A DNA stretch of 33,098 nucleotides, from the NCBI GenBank assembly GCA_017609225.1, contig JAFCEK010000002.1, positions 1 to 33,098 on the forward strand. Reading direction: 5' to 3'. Below, in pieces: positions 23,971 through 32,255 of this stretch. Below the pieces are notes generated by a model. That model saw only the letters and a list, made by a program, of their open reading frames with translations, searched no databases and had not been told where the DNA came from. Numbering within the stretch: position 1 is the first letter of the stretch; each line of letters begins with the position of its first letter. The translations under genes were made by a program, and so were the position numbers. The stretch comes from Candidatus Aenigmatarchaeota archaeon (GTDB lineage Archaea > Aenigmatarchaeota > Aenigmatarchaeia > QMZP01).

Positions 23971-26082
23971 ATGAAGAGGGGGCAGGCTGAATTAATCATC
24001 ATAATTGGACTGTTTGCGGTTTTGGCTTTGGTTGCCTATTTTACATACCAGAGTGGCATATTTGTTTCTTCAGCTGTTCCTGAAAGCATAAAGGCAGAGC
24101 AGGAGCAGGTAAAGAATTCTGTGCTGAATCTGGCAAGGACTGGTGCATCCAGGGTTATAGAAATTACAGAGGCACATGGCGGATATCTGAATTTGTCTTT
24201 GCTTGCCGGTGATTATGATTTTGAGCCCGGCTTTGATTATACTGTTTTTATGCAAACCAAGGTGCCTTACTGGCAGAAATGCCAGAATGACATAAGCCCC
24301 ACAAAAGCACTGGCCAAAAGAAATATTGAATCCGGACTGGAATTTTACCTGAAAAAAAATCTTAATGATACCCTGGCTGTCTATGGGGAAAACATTACAT
24401 ATGATCTGGAAAATCTGGATGTAAAGGCAACAATTCTGAATGACAAGATAGATTTTGAAGTTGACCTTCCAACCACAGTACAGGACTATGAAATAGAACA
24501 GCCGTATGCATTTTCAATACCTTCAAAGTTTGGTGATATATTTGACTTTGCAAAGGACTTTGCATCTGCATCAGCATCAAAAAGGTTTTTGGAATCCTTT
24601 ACCATAAATACCATTTATTCTTCAAACACGCTGAAAACTTCAGGTGTGCTGACAGAATGTGGTGATTCAATCTATCTCTCAACAGATGACATAAAGAACG
24701 GGCTTTATGGTGCAATAGAATACACGCTTGCCAATATATTATGGTGGCAGGAAATGCCTGCTGCTGGTTCAGGCTTCAAGGTTTATGCAATAGAAGATTT
24801 AAACGGAAAGAAATATCCGCATCTCAGCCCAATAAGATTCTATCTTCCTGACGGATTTAAGCCCAGTGCATCAGCTCCTGTAATCGTTACCAATAATGAA
24901 TACATTATAGATTATCTTATATTTGTTTTGCCTGCATGCATCAAGGCATACAACCTGAAATACACTGTTTCATATCCTGTTATCATAAGAATAAACGACC
25001 AGCTCACAGGCCATGGATTTAATTTTGCATCGCTTGTTTTTGTGGATAACATGACAAAGGGAGAATGCACTGCTGCAGGTATTGTTCCTGGTCCTTCCGC
25101 ATGTGAAAACCTTGCCTGCTCTGCAAATATAGCTGTTGTTGATGGAAACAACAACGCACTTGAAAATGTTTCTGTATTTTTTGGTGGTTGTCTTATAGGA
25201 AAAACAGGAGATAATGGGGTTGTTGAAGGCAGCATAGCCTGCGGCGAACAGATATTCATGATGCAGAAACCCGGTTATGAGCTTTATATGCAAACCCTTT
25301 CATCTTCATCTGTAAATGGCACATACAAGCTGCACAAAATTCCTGAGCTGACAATAAAGTTTGCAGATGTTTTAATAACTGAAAATTCCAGTACATTTTC
25401 TTTGCCGGATGGAAATATAACAAATATTAACTACAGAAAATGCACTGTAAATACCGCGACAGAAACTGTTTTCACAAACCTTTCTTCAACAGAAAACCCA
25501 GGCAGGCATTATATGTTAACAAATATAAATTCATCCAGCGTGCCGGAAGGCTGCTCAAATAATCCTGCCTGCGAGAGCTGTTATGCAGACCCTGCAAACA
25601 ATAATGATGACTGTATTGCATGCTCCCGGCTTTGCACCGCAAACATCACTGACTCTGTAACAGTTGATTACATAACAGCTGGTAATTATGATATAGAATG
25701 CGAGATATGGGATACTGAAAACTACATAGTAAAAGGCGGTTTCAAATCAAATTACAACCTGCCTGAACAGGACAGTAATCTGTATTTTTATATACCGCGC
25801 GGCATTGATGATGCATCTGCTGCAGAATCAGAAAAAATTGAAATAACGGAAAGACTCAGGAACTGGTGCAGCATGGAGCCTGTGTCAGTAGCCGAGCAGA
25901 AAAACACAATAGGCATTACAGGGGTTTGCGGCTGCCATGAATTAAGAGGTCTTATAGATAAGGAGTTTCTTTCCTGCATGGGCAGTATGAATGATCTTTT
26001 TGACAGTAACTGGAACTGCAACAGGGACAATGTTTTAAGCGAGATATATTCAAGATGTGGTTACAGGGTGTTGGGATGTTAG
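23971..26082 (+). CDS. Large exported protein with pilin-like (class III-like) N-terminus and Cys-rich C-terminus
   Basis: I choose the ATG at 23971 (MKRGQAELIIIIGLFAVLALVAYF) because the 25 upstream in-frame residues overlap promoter-like sequence. The N-terminus, short basic residues then GQAEL and a hydrophobic stretch, resembles archaeal class III or pilin-like signal sequences seen in DPANN genomes. The 703-aa protein then has a long domain I cannot name (about 40-370). A carboxypeptidase-regulatory-like beta-sandwich follows (about 383-450: NIAVVDGNNNALENVSVFFGG to QKPGYELYM). A Cys-dense stretch at about 526-560 (CSNNPACESC, CIACSRLC) and a cysteine-rich end (VCGCHELRG, NWNCNRDN, RCGYRVLGC) complete it. 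The stop overlaps the start region of the next exported protein. Possibly a disulfide-stabilised surface or pilus-like component. Confidence 0.75.
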   Translation: MKRGQAELIIIIGLFAVLALVAYFTYQSGIFVSSAVPESIKAEQEQVKNSVLNLARTGASRVIEITEAHGGYLNLSLLAGDYDFEPGFDYTVFMQTKVPYWQKCQNDISPTKALAKRNIESGLEFYLKKNLNDTLAVYGENITYDLENLDVKATILNDKIDFEVDLPTTVQDYEIEQPYAFSIPSKFGDIFDFAKDFASASASKRFLESFTINTIYSSNTLKTSGVLTECGDSIYLSTDDIKNGLYGAIEYTLANILWWQEMPAAGSGFKVYAIEDLNGKKYPHLSPIRFYLPDGFKPSASAPVIVTNNEYIIDYLIFVLPACIKAYNLKYTVSYPVIIRINDQLTGHGFNFASLVFVDNMTKGECTAAGIVPGPSACENLACSANIAVVDGNNNALENVSVFFGGCLIGKTGDNGVVEGSIACGEQIFMMQKPGYELYMQTLSSSSVNGTYKLHKIPELTIKFADVLITENSSTFSLPDGNITNINYRKCTVNTATETVFTNLSSTENPGRHYMLTNINSSSVPEGCSNNPACESCYADPANNNDDCIACSRLCTANITDSVTVDYITAGNYDIECEIWDTENYIVKGGFKSNYNLPEQDSNLYFYIPRGIDDASAAESEKIEITERLRNWCSMEPVSVAEQKNTIGITGVCGCHELRGLIDKEFLSCMGSMNDLFDSNWNCNRDNVLSEIYSRCGYRVLGC

Positions 26083-29000
26083 ATTACAGGATGTTTAACT
26101 TGGCAGTTGTGTTTTTTGCAGCATATCTGCTGATTTCCTTAACCATGGTGCAGGCCACCAATATTAACATATATGTTGCGGGTATTTCTTTCGGTACCGT
26201 GGAATACAAACCGGAAAAGCTTGTAAAAAGGGAAATAAGGATTGAAAAAACAGATCCTTTCTGGAACAGTGCGAATGTTTTTATGAATATAAGCGTCAGG
26301 GAAGGGGAAATGAAGGCAGCATATATCTACAAATGCAGAGGCCTCCAGCCTCATGAATGTATTAAATCTGGTTTCTATGACAGCTTTATACCTGAAAATG
26401 GTTTATGGTTTGCAAAAAACTATCAATGGTCTGAGCTGGCAGACACATCGGTTCCGCCATCTCCTGAAAATCCACAAAAAGCAAAGATTATAATGCTGAT
26501 TGAACTGGAAACAGAAACAGGCGAAAGATGGGTTGGATTTTTTGACGAAATAAAAAGAACTGATTTCAGTTTTCCTGAGCCATGGCTCTTCAATTATTCA
26601 CTGAATGAAGCAGAGCTTCATGTAAATATGGATTATGCAACCCAGATAGAATCGTTTGTTCAGGGGAAAGAAATGATTCCCTTTAACCCGGAATGGACTG
26701 AAAAGATTGTTTTTTCTGGCACAGAAAAAGCGTATGAGTTCCAGGCTGAAAGCCCTCCAGGATTTCAGGCAGATGATGTATATAACCACAGTACAAACAC
26801 AATAACAAATATAAGCAAAGAGTATTCTTTTGCCCTGCCTTATACTGATGGTATTGTTTATAATCCTATTGTTTTAAACCTGAATCCGTCTTTCACATGC
26901 GGTAACGGCCAGTGCGAAACAGAGCTCGGGGAAAGTTCAGCAAACTGCTGCTATGACTGTGCATGCACAGCAGGATATTACTGCGATGCCTCAAGTCCAT
27001 GCAAGCGGATTGATGGGATAACGCTTGATTTATATGGAAAGCAAAATACACATATCACCAGTTGCTCTGAATCTCATGTTGTGAATATCACGCTCAGGCT
27101 GAACAATCCGCCTTTTGGCATGCAGTTTATAGGCAAACAATATATACTTGCAGGCCAGACATATACTGCAGCATGCGAAGGCGGACCTTCAGTATATATT
27201 TGCCATATTCCTGTTCCTGCTGATCCCAAGTGCGATGAGGGAACATATAACATTGGCCCAAACTATATTATATTTAACATAACATTTCCTGATGGTCCAA
27301 GAAATCCGATAAAAAAAGATCTTGTTGTGCAGTTTCCAAATATAACAGTTGCCTCATGGGAATGCGGAAACAACATGTGTGAGACAGAGCTTGGGGAAAG
27401 TTCAGCAAACTGCTGCTATGACTGTGCATGCACAGCAGGATATTACTGCGACTGGTACGATGGATCTGGAACATGCAAACCCGAAGTTACAGACTCCAAT
27501 CTTTTGATATCTTTTGTAAACCCAAGGGTGTTTAATTCATCATTACAAGGCCAGGAGCATTTTAATCTGATTGCTCAGATACTGAACAGGCCTGACAGTC
27601 TTGTATCAAATCCTGAAGCTTCATGTGCCATAGACTGCAGGTATAACCTTACCAGCATATGTACTGCTGCATGCAGCATTAGCTGCGCCGAAGAGGCCGG
27701 CGGTCCAAATCCTAATATATACAATTCCTCATGCGAGATAAGCTTTGATATATTAAATTACAACCAGAGCAGAAACTATATTCTGTATCCGGAGATGAAC
27801 TATATCATCAGTTATAAGAACGGCTCTGCAAGCATAACAAAAACACTGACAGGCAGTATTGATACGATCACACTGGGTCCGCATCGCTGCGGGGATGGTG
27901 AATGCACACCTGATGAGAGCATGGAAACATGCTGCTATGACTGTGCATGCACAGCAGGATATTACTGCTATACGGAGAATCCGGGTTATCCTGGTTTATA
28001 TGATGAATGCAGGAACGAATCAGGGATTAGTATGCAAATAACAACCAATTCTCCAACCGTTTTTTCAGATTCCAGTGCAGAGCATACCATAAACATTACA
28101 ATTAATATAAGCAACAAGCCAGGCGGAACTGTTATTGAAGGCAAAATATGCAAACTTGGCGGCCTGGAAAACGGTGTTGCATGTTTCCTGTCATGTTCAG
28201 ATGATGTTTCTTCCAGCCCTGAAAACTATGTAATGAACTGCAATATAACTGTTCCTGCAATAAACTATCTGACCTCTCCCTTTTACAATAACCAGACAAA
28301 AAAACTTGAGTTTTCATCAAACAGCATAAGGATTTCAATAAGGTTTAATGACGGCTCGCGCGGTTATGCTACAAAAGAGCTTAACGGGGAATTTGATGAT
28401 GTTGTGATAACGCCTGAATTTTATTGCGGAAACCATGTATGCGAAGATAGTCTGGAAACTCCTGAAACAGCAAGCAACTGCTGTGTGGATTGTGCCTGCA
28501 AGCAAGACCCCTTGTTCGGTTCAGAGTATTTCTGTCTTATATCATCTGAAAATCCCGGCGGCACCTGCATTCATATGACTGATATAGGGCTTGTTATTGA
28601 TGACCCAGACACTGCAAAATGCACAATAAGCAACATTGGCGATGGGTGCCTGTTTATGCATGCAGTGAATTTCAATGCAGAAATAGTCAATGCCCCACAT
28701 GATGTTCAAATAATAAGCAGTTACTATACATATGATGGCATTGATTACGCATTAACCTGCATGCAGGATTCCATGAACCATACAAATTATTCCTGCTCCT
28801 TTGTGATTCCTCATCCCGAAGGCCCGCAGGAAGGGAGCATGGTGAAAAATGTTGATGTTAATTTTGTTGTAAGATATACAGATGGAAACGAGCTTATAAC
28901 GCAGAACATCTCCGGAAGTTTCAGCCTTTACATAAAAATGGAAAAAACATCTGATGTCAGGACATGCGAAGCCCAGCTAAATGAAATTGAAGAGGATATT

Positions 29001-29381
29001 AAAGAGATAAAAGACCTGAAGGATTTTGTTAAAGGGTTTGTTAATGTGTTTCTGGGCATTGCTTCATTTTTTGCTCCTTTTTGTGCTCTGGAAATAGCCA
29101 CAGGAGGATTGCTGCTGTGGTTTGGTGTGGCTTCATGTGTCTGGGCTGCTGTTGCTAGTTGTATGGCTTCCTGCATTAGTGCAACTATTATACCGCTTAT
29201 TGATGATACCCTGGAAGAAGCAGAAGGTATGAAAGCCAATATAGAATCCAGATGCCAGGCCACAGATCTTGACAGCCTTAACAGCGGTATTATTGGGATG
29301 TTTGATAAAAGCGAAAGGATATCAACACTTGTTTCGGGTGTAACATGTGCTGTCTGCTTTATAGCAGCCATTTTCCTTTAG
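26076..29381 (+). CDS. Large exported protein with four Cys-rich modules alternating with beta-sandwich-like domains
   Basis: The start at ATG 26076 (MLDYRMFNLAVVFFAAYLL) follows GGGTGTTGGG and gives 1101 aa; an in-frame ATG at 26055 lies inside the previous gene. After a signal peptide and a unique domain, four modules of the type CGxxxCE...NCCxDCACxxGYxC begin at about residues 275, 430, 605 and 784. They are separated by 115-140-residue Asn/Thr-rich Ig-like stretches. The spacing suggests a repeated rod. After about residue 960 comes a helical charged segment, then two or three hydrophobic segments rich in Cys (FCALEIATGGLLLWFGVASC, ISTLVSGVTCAVCFIAAIFL). The C-terminus is thus membrane-embedded. 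It is cotranscribed with the 703-aa protein. The module type is common in DPANN exported proteins but its function is not established. Confidence 0.78.
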   Translation: MLDYRMFNLAVVFFAAYLLISLTMVQATNINIYVAGISFGTVEYKPEKLVKREIRIEKTDPFWNSANVFMNISVREGEMKAAYIYKCRGLQPHECIKSGFYDSFIPENGLWFAKNYQWSELADTSVPPSPENPQKAKIIMLIELETETGERWVGFFDEIKRTDFSFPEPWLFNYSLNEAELHVNMDYATQIESFVQGKEMIPFNPEWTEKIVFSGTEKAYEFQAESPPGFQADDVYNHSTNTITNISKEYSFALPYTDGIVYNPIVLNLNPSFTCGNGQCETELGESSANCCYDCACTAGYYCDASSPCKRIDGITLDLYGKQNTHITSCSESHVVNITLRLNNPPFGMQFIGKQYILAGQTYTAACEGGPSVYICHIPVPADPKCDEGTYNIGPNYIIFNITFPDGPRNPIKKDLVVQFPNITVASWECGNNMCETELGESSANCCYDCACTAGYYCDWYDGSGTCKPEVTDSNLLISFVNPRVFNSSLQGQEHFNLIAQILNRPDSLVSNPEASCAIDCRYNLTSICTAACSISCAEEAGGPNPNIYNSSCEISFDILNYNQSRNYILYPEMNYIISYKNGSASITKTLTGSIDTITLGPHRCGDGECTPDESMETCCYDCACTAGYYCYTENPGYPGLYDECRNESGISMQITTNSPTVFSDSSAEHTINITINISNKPGGTVIEGKICKLGGLENGVACFLSCSDDVSSSPENYVMNCNITVPAINYLTSPFYNNQTKKLEFSSNSIRISIRFNDGSRGYATKELNGEFDDVVITPEFYCGNHVCEDSLETPETASNCCVDCACKQDPLFGSEYFCLISSENPGGTCIHMTDIGLVIDDPDTAKCTISNIGDGCLFMHAVNFNAEIVNAPHDVQIISSYYTYDGIDYALTCMQDSMNHTNYSCSFVIPHPEGPQEGSMVKNVDVNFVVRYTDGNELITQNISGSFSLYIKMEKTSDVRTCEAQLNEIEEDIKEIKDLKDFVKGFVNVFLGIASFFAPFCALEIATGGLLLWFGVASCVWAAVASCMASCISATIIPLIDDTLEEAEGMKANIESRCQATDLDSLNSGIIGMFDKSERISTLVSGVTCAVCFIAAIFL
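26928..27968 (+). repeat. Near-identical DNA repeats encoding the Cys-rich modules
   Basis: A 59-bp stretch at 26928-26986 is identical at 27393-27451. Its central 39 bp recur identically at 27930-27968. The fourth module (from about 28425) is diverged. Identity extends over synonymous positions, so it reflects recent duplication or gene conversion rather than protein constraint alone. Each identical copy contains CTGTGCATGCACAG, a perfect 14-bp palindrome. Confidence 0.88.
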
Positions 29382-29432
29382 GAACATGACAACTAAGCCA
29401 AATCCTGCCCGGGCTTCAAAATTTTCAAAAAA

Positions 29433-29900
29433 TTACCCGAACAGGCTGCTTAGTCCTGCTGCTGCCTCTTCAGCTTTCTTGGCAGAATCTTCCTCTTTCT
29501 TTTCTTCCTTTTTTTCCTCTGTTTTTTCTGCTGCTGGTGCTGCTGATGGGACTGCAACTGCCTGCTTTACTGCTTCATCTATGTTGACTCCTTCAAGGCT
29601 TGCAACAAGAGCCTTGACCTGTGCTTCATCCGGTTTCTCTCCTGTAGCCTCTATTACCTTTTTTACTCCCTGTTCATCAACAGGCTTTCCGGCTGAATGG
29701 AGAAGCAATGCAGCATATACATAGTTTACCTTGGGTTCTGCCTTTGCTTCCTCTGGTTTTTCTTCGGGTTTTTGCTCTTTTGCATTTTCCTTGGATTCTT
29801 TCTGCTCTTCTGGTTTTGCCTCTTCATTTGAAGCTTCCTGCTTTGGCTCCTCTTTTGGCTCTTCCTTTTTTTCAGCTTCTGGTTTGTTTTCCTCTGTCAT
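29433..29900 (-). CDS. rpl12: Ribosomal stalk protein P1/L12 with long charged N-terminal extension
   Basis: The conserved archaeal P1 core starts at about residue 59 (NYVYAALLLHSAGKPVDEQGVKKVIEATG) and includes the helical dimerisation domain. An Ala/Pro hinge (VAVPSAAPAA), a Lys/Glu tail and the terminal SSLFG that recruits translation factors follow. P1 forms dimers on P0 and recruits elongation factors to the GTPase centre. Typical archaeal P1 begins directly with MEYxYAALLLH and is about 100 aa. Here an extra 57 residues, nearly all Glu, Lys, Pro and Ala, precede the core. There is no in-frame ATG, GTG or TTG at the core start, and GGAGGTG lies before the ATG at 29900, so the extension appears genuine. 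Last gene of the L1-P0-P1 unit. Confidence 0.92.
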   Translation of the reverse strand: MTEENKPEAEKKEEPKEEPKQEASNEEAKPEEQKESKENAKEQKPEEKPEEAKAEPKVNYVYAALLLHSAGKPVDEQGVKKVIEATGEKPDEAQVKALVASLEGVNIDEAVKQAVAVPSAAPAAEKTEEKKEEKKEEDSAKKAEEAAAGLSSLFG

Positions 29901-29925
29901 CTATTACACCTCCGTTTTTATCTGT

Positions 29926-30759
29926 TCATTTTATTTTTTCCTTGAGTGCCGCTGCATGGGCACTGGCACAGGCAAGCATCTGGGCTATATTTTCCTGGGT
30001 TGGTATGCCTGCCTCCAATGATAATGAAAGTGCCTCATTATATGCCTTTGATATCAGTATTGAAATGTTTTCTGGAGTAAAGTAATTTATATTTATTGAA
30101 AGATTGAATCCCTGGGATGCGCAGGATTTTAGTGCATCCAAATATGCATCCTTTGGTATGAACAGTATATCTTTTGTATATATGGTCCCGTTTTCCCAGG
30201 CAGCTGCAAGATTCAGGCCGAGATTCATGGGATTAATTCCAAGCTTTGAAAGAACATCTGCAAGCTCTTTGCTTATTTCATCTCCCTCTTTTGCCACAAC
30301 AGTGTCCTCTTTTACAACAATTTTTTCTGCCTCAACGCCTGCCGGGATTTTAACCTTCTGAAGCTCTCCTATAACAGGTCCCGGAGCAAGGTTTGTGGGA
30401 CCTGCCCTGACAACAATATCATTGGGTGCTATGTCACCAGGTTTGGCAGGCGCCTCTGATTTTGATTCTTCTATTATTCTTGCAAGCTTGAACGGATTTT
30501 CACTGCTGAACAGGAATGCCGGCTCACCTTCTATATATGCCTCAAGTCCTGACAGCCCCTTCTTTTTTGCTTCCTTGAGTATGATTTTTATAAGCCTCTT
30601 TTTGACCATTTTTATTACTGCCTTTCCTCTCAGCTTTTCTCTTATCTGATGGAGCTGCCTGGCAGGCAGTTTGTGCATATTCAGTATTCCTATAACAGGG
30701 TATTTCTCCATCTTTTCCTTAACCTCTTTCACTGTTTTTATTTTCTTTTTACTTACCAT
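29926..30759 (-). CDS. rpl10: Ribosomal protein P0 (L10), short, without the usual acidic C-terminal tail
   Basis: The 277-aa protein has the archaeal L10/P0 rRNA-binding domain (1-105: KYPVIGILNMHKLPARQLHQIREKL) and the inserted domain II (RAGPTNLAPGPVIGELQKVKIPAGV and the following region, about 110-180). A helical spine region follows, ending at LACASAHAAALKEKIK. P0 anchors the P1 dimers to 23S rRNA helices 42-44. Most archaeal P0 proteins are about 310-350 aa and end in a charged tail with an LFG-type motif; this one stops after the spine helices, so it lacks that tail and may hold fewer P1 dimers. It starts 13 bp after the L1 stop, behind GAGGTAG, and is followed 25 bp later by P1. Confidence 0.94.
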   Translation of the reverse strand: MVSKKKIKTVKEVKEKMEKYPVIGILNMHKLPARQLHQIREKLRGKAVIKMVKKRLIKIILKEAKKKGLSGLEAYIEGEPAFLFSSENPFKLARIIEESKSEAPAKPGDIAPNDIVVRAGPTNLAPGPVIGELQKVKIPAGVEAEKIVVKEDTVVAKEGDEISKELADVLSKLGINPMNLGLNLAAAWENGTIYTKDILFIPKDAYLDALKSCASQGFNLSININYFTPENISILISKAYNEALSLSLEAGIPTQENIAQMLACASAHAAALKEKIK

Positions 30760-30772
30760 ACTACTACCTCTT

Positions 30773-31603
30773 TTACCTGAATGGAACCTTTACAGCCGGT
30801 CCCATTGTTAGTTTGACATGCACGGATTTTATATTGTTAACGCCTTTTGGCAGTTTTTCTTTTATTGACTCCAGCACAGCATCCGCATTTGCAGCCACAT
30901 CATCATCAGGCATTTTTTCTGAACCAATAACCATATGAACTACAGGGCTTTCTTTGAGAGAGATTCTGATTGTTTTGTTTGCCATAGCAACAAAGGGTTC
31001 TATTTTTGCATTCGGTGGTACTGGCTTTGGCACCTTGCCTCTCGGGCCAAGAACTGCTCCAAGGCTTTTACCAATCAGCGGCATGAGTGAAACCTCGCTG
31101 TAAAACCAGTCATATTCATTGGCTATTTTCTTCATTTTTTTTCTGTCCTTTGCGAGTTTTTCTATCTCATTCTTGCTTACAACAAGTCCTATCCCTTCTG
31201 CTTTTTTTGCCAATGTTGTAAGGCTGTCTGTAAACATTGCTATTTTAACTGGCTTGCCTCTTCCCTTTGGAAGTGAAAAATCATAACTGAATCTGTTTTC
31301 GGGTTTTTTCAGGTTTATATCCTTCAGATTAACAGAGATTGTCCATGTCTGCTCAAAATTTCTTTTTTTTGAGTTTTCCCTTGCCTTTTTTATGCCATCA
31401 AGCACTGTCTTTATTTTGGTTTTTTCTTCATTCTCCGGGCTGGGTTTTTCAGGCACAGAGCCCTGGCTGCCCTTTTTTTTAATTTTTGCCTTTTCAATCC
31501 TTTCCGCATCAGAACCAGCAGTACTGGGTTTTTTGGTTGCTTCTTCTGAATCAGTATGCCCTAGCCTTTTCTCTGCCTTCCTAGCGGGTTGTTCCCTGTC
31601 CAT
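30773..31603 (-). CDS. rpl1: Ribosomal protein L1 with charged N-terminal extension
   Basis: I place the start at ATG 31603 (MDREQPARKAEKRLGH), preceded by GGTAGGAGGA, rather than the ATG at 31636, 33 bp upstream; this gives 276 aa. The L1 core begins at about residue 62 (KIKTVLDGIKKARENSKKRNFEQTW). It holds the signature LMPLIGKSLGAVLGPRGKVPKP and the closing INNIKSVHVKLTMG-type strand (here VNNIKSVHVKLTMGPAVKV). L1 binds 23S rRNA helices 76-78, forms the stalk by the E site, and represses its own mRNA in bacteria and methanogens. Archaeal L1 is usually about 210-220 aa; the extra 60 residues are a Lys/Glu/Ser-rich leader. A TATA-like TTTATAAATA lies at 31671-31680 (minus sense), so L1-P0-P1 have their own promoter. 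Confidence 0.94.
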   Translation of the reverse strand: MDREQPARKAEKRLGHTDSEEATKKPSTAGSDAERIEKAKIKKKGSQGSVPEKPSPENEEKTKIKTVLDGIKKARENSKKRNFEQTWTISVNLKDINLKKPENRFSYDFSLPKGRGKPVKIAMFTDSLTTLAKKAEGIGLVVSKNEIEKLAKDRKKMKKIANEYDWFYSEVSLMPLIGKSLGAVLGPRGKVPKPVPPNAKIEPFVAMANKTIRISLKESPVVHMVIGSEKMPDDDVAANADAVLESIKEKLPKGVNNIKSVHVKLTMGPAVKVPFR

Positions 31604-31608
31604 TGCAA

Positions 31609-31650
31609 TCCTCCTACCGAAGTAGTATGAAAGCATCCTGCTTTGGATGT
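31609..31650 (-). promoter_or_regulatory. L1 leader with two hairpins, one a UUCG hairpin touching the ribosome-binding site
   Basis: Read on the minus strand, CATCC-AAAGCA-GGATG (31649-31634) forms a 5-bp stem. CTAC-TTCG-GTAG (31625-31614) forms a 4-bp stem closed by an extra-stable C(UUCG)G loop. The 3' arm GTAG runs straight into GGAGGA, the ribosome-binding sequence 6-10 nt before the L1 ATG at 31603. Such a leader could be an L1 autoregulatory site, as known for archaeal and bacterial L1 operons. The specific role here is inferred. Confidence 0.4.
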
Positions 31651-31670
31651 TATGAATATTAGCATGGAAG

Positions 31671-31680
31671 TATTTATAAA
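31671..31680 (-). promoter_or_regulatory. TATA box upstream of the L1-P0-P1 unit
   Basis: On the minus strand CTAAAG-TTTATAAATA resembles a BRE/TATA pair. It is about 70 bp before the L1 ATG, so transcription from about 31645 would yield a leader of about 40 nt containing the hairpins and the GGAGGA site. Confidence 0.5.
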
Positions 31681-31718
31681 CTTTAGGTGCTTTCTCCCAA
31701 TAACTTTTATGTTAATGC

Positions 31719-32216
31719 TTATTTTCTTGCCCTTATTTTTTTCATTCTTTCCTTCAGGGTTTCATGCTTTCTTTCAAGGGCTTTAAGCCTTTTTTCTGTC
31801 TGCTGCCTTTTTTTGAACTCCTGCACAATAACCTTTGTTGCATCATTCAGCCGGTTTTCAATTTCCACCATCTTTCTTATCAAATCCCTCTGCGTTTTTT
31901 CTATTTTTTCATCAAGGTCTGCCCTTTTCACATCAAGATGGTAAAGCCTGTTTTCATGCCTTTCCTTCAGGTTGCGCGTCAGCGAATGGCTCTTGTCCAT
32001 CCAGTTTGTAAGATATCTTATGCTTTCAGCAAATTCCTTTTTTTGTCTTTCAAATTCCCTGTTTGAAAGCTCTTCATTGATTTTATGTATGCCTATGACT
32101 ATTACCATCAGGCCGAATGCTATATCCAGAAAGAATATATTAAACGCTGTCTGGAATATTATTGCTGCTCCAAGTATTACAAACAATATCCAGAATATTG
32201 TATTCCAGGTTATCAT
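31719..32216 (-). CDS. Membrane protein with long coiled coil, unknown function, inside the ribosomal protein cluster
   Basis: The 165-aa protein has two hydrophobic helices (about 8-23 and 27-42: FWILFVILGAAIIF and IFFLDIAFGLMVIVIGI). About 120 residues of charged helix follow with heptad-like hydrophobic spacing (RADLDEKIEKTQRDLIRKMVEIENRL), and the end is strongly basic (RMKKIRARK). It is thus a short membrane hairpin with a cytoplasmic coiled-coil rod. It lies between L11 and L1, where archaeal genomes normally have the ribosomal genes adjacent. It has a probable promoter of its own, a TTTAAATTATTTAC-like box at about 32235-32248 (minus sense), giving a near-leaderless mRNA. No family recognised. 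The basic tail could contact RNA or ribosomes, which is speculation. Confidence 0.78.
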   Translation of the reverse strand: MITWNTIFWILFVILGAAIIFQTAFNIFFLDIAFGLMVIVIGIHKINEELSNREFERQKKEFAESIRYLTNWMDKSHSLTRNLKERHENRLYHLDVKRADLDEKIEKTQRDLIRKMVEIENRLNDATKVIVQEFKKRQQTEKRLKALERKHETLKERMKKIRARK

Positions 32217-32255
32217 GTTTCGCTATTAAACAGTAAATAATTTAAACCTTTCGCT

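Noticed and set aside
29727..29900. Possible frameshift or misplaced start in P1/L12
   Set aside because: The Lys/Glu-rich leader is in frame, has a good ribosome-binding site (GGAGGTG) at 29900, and no start codon exists at the core, so it is treated as a real extension.
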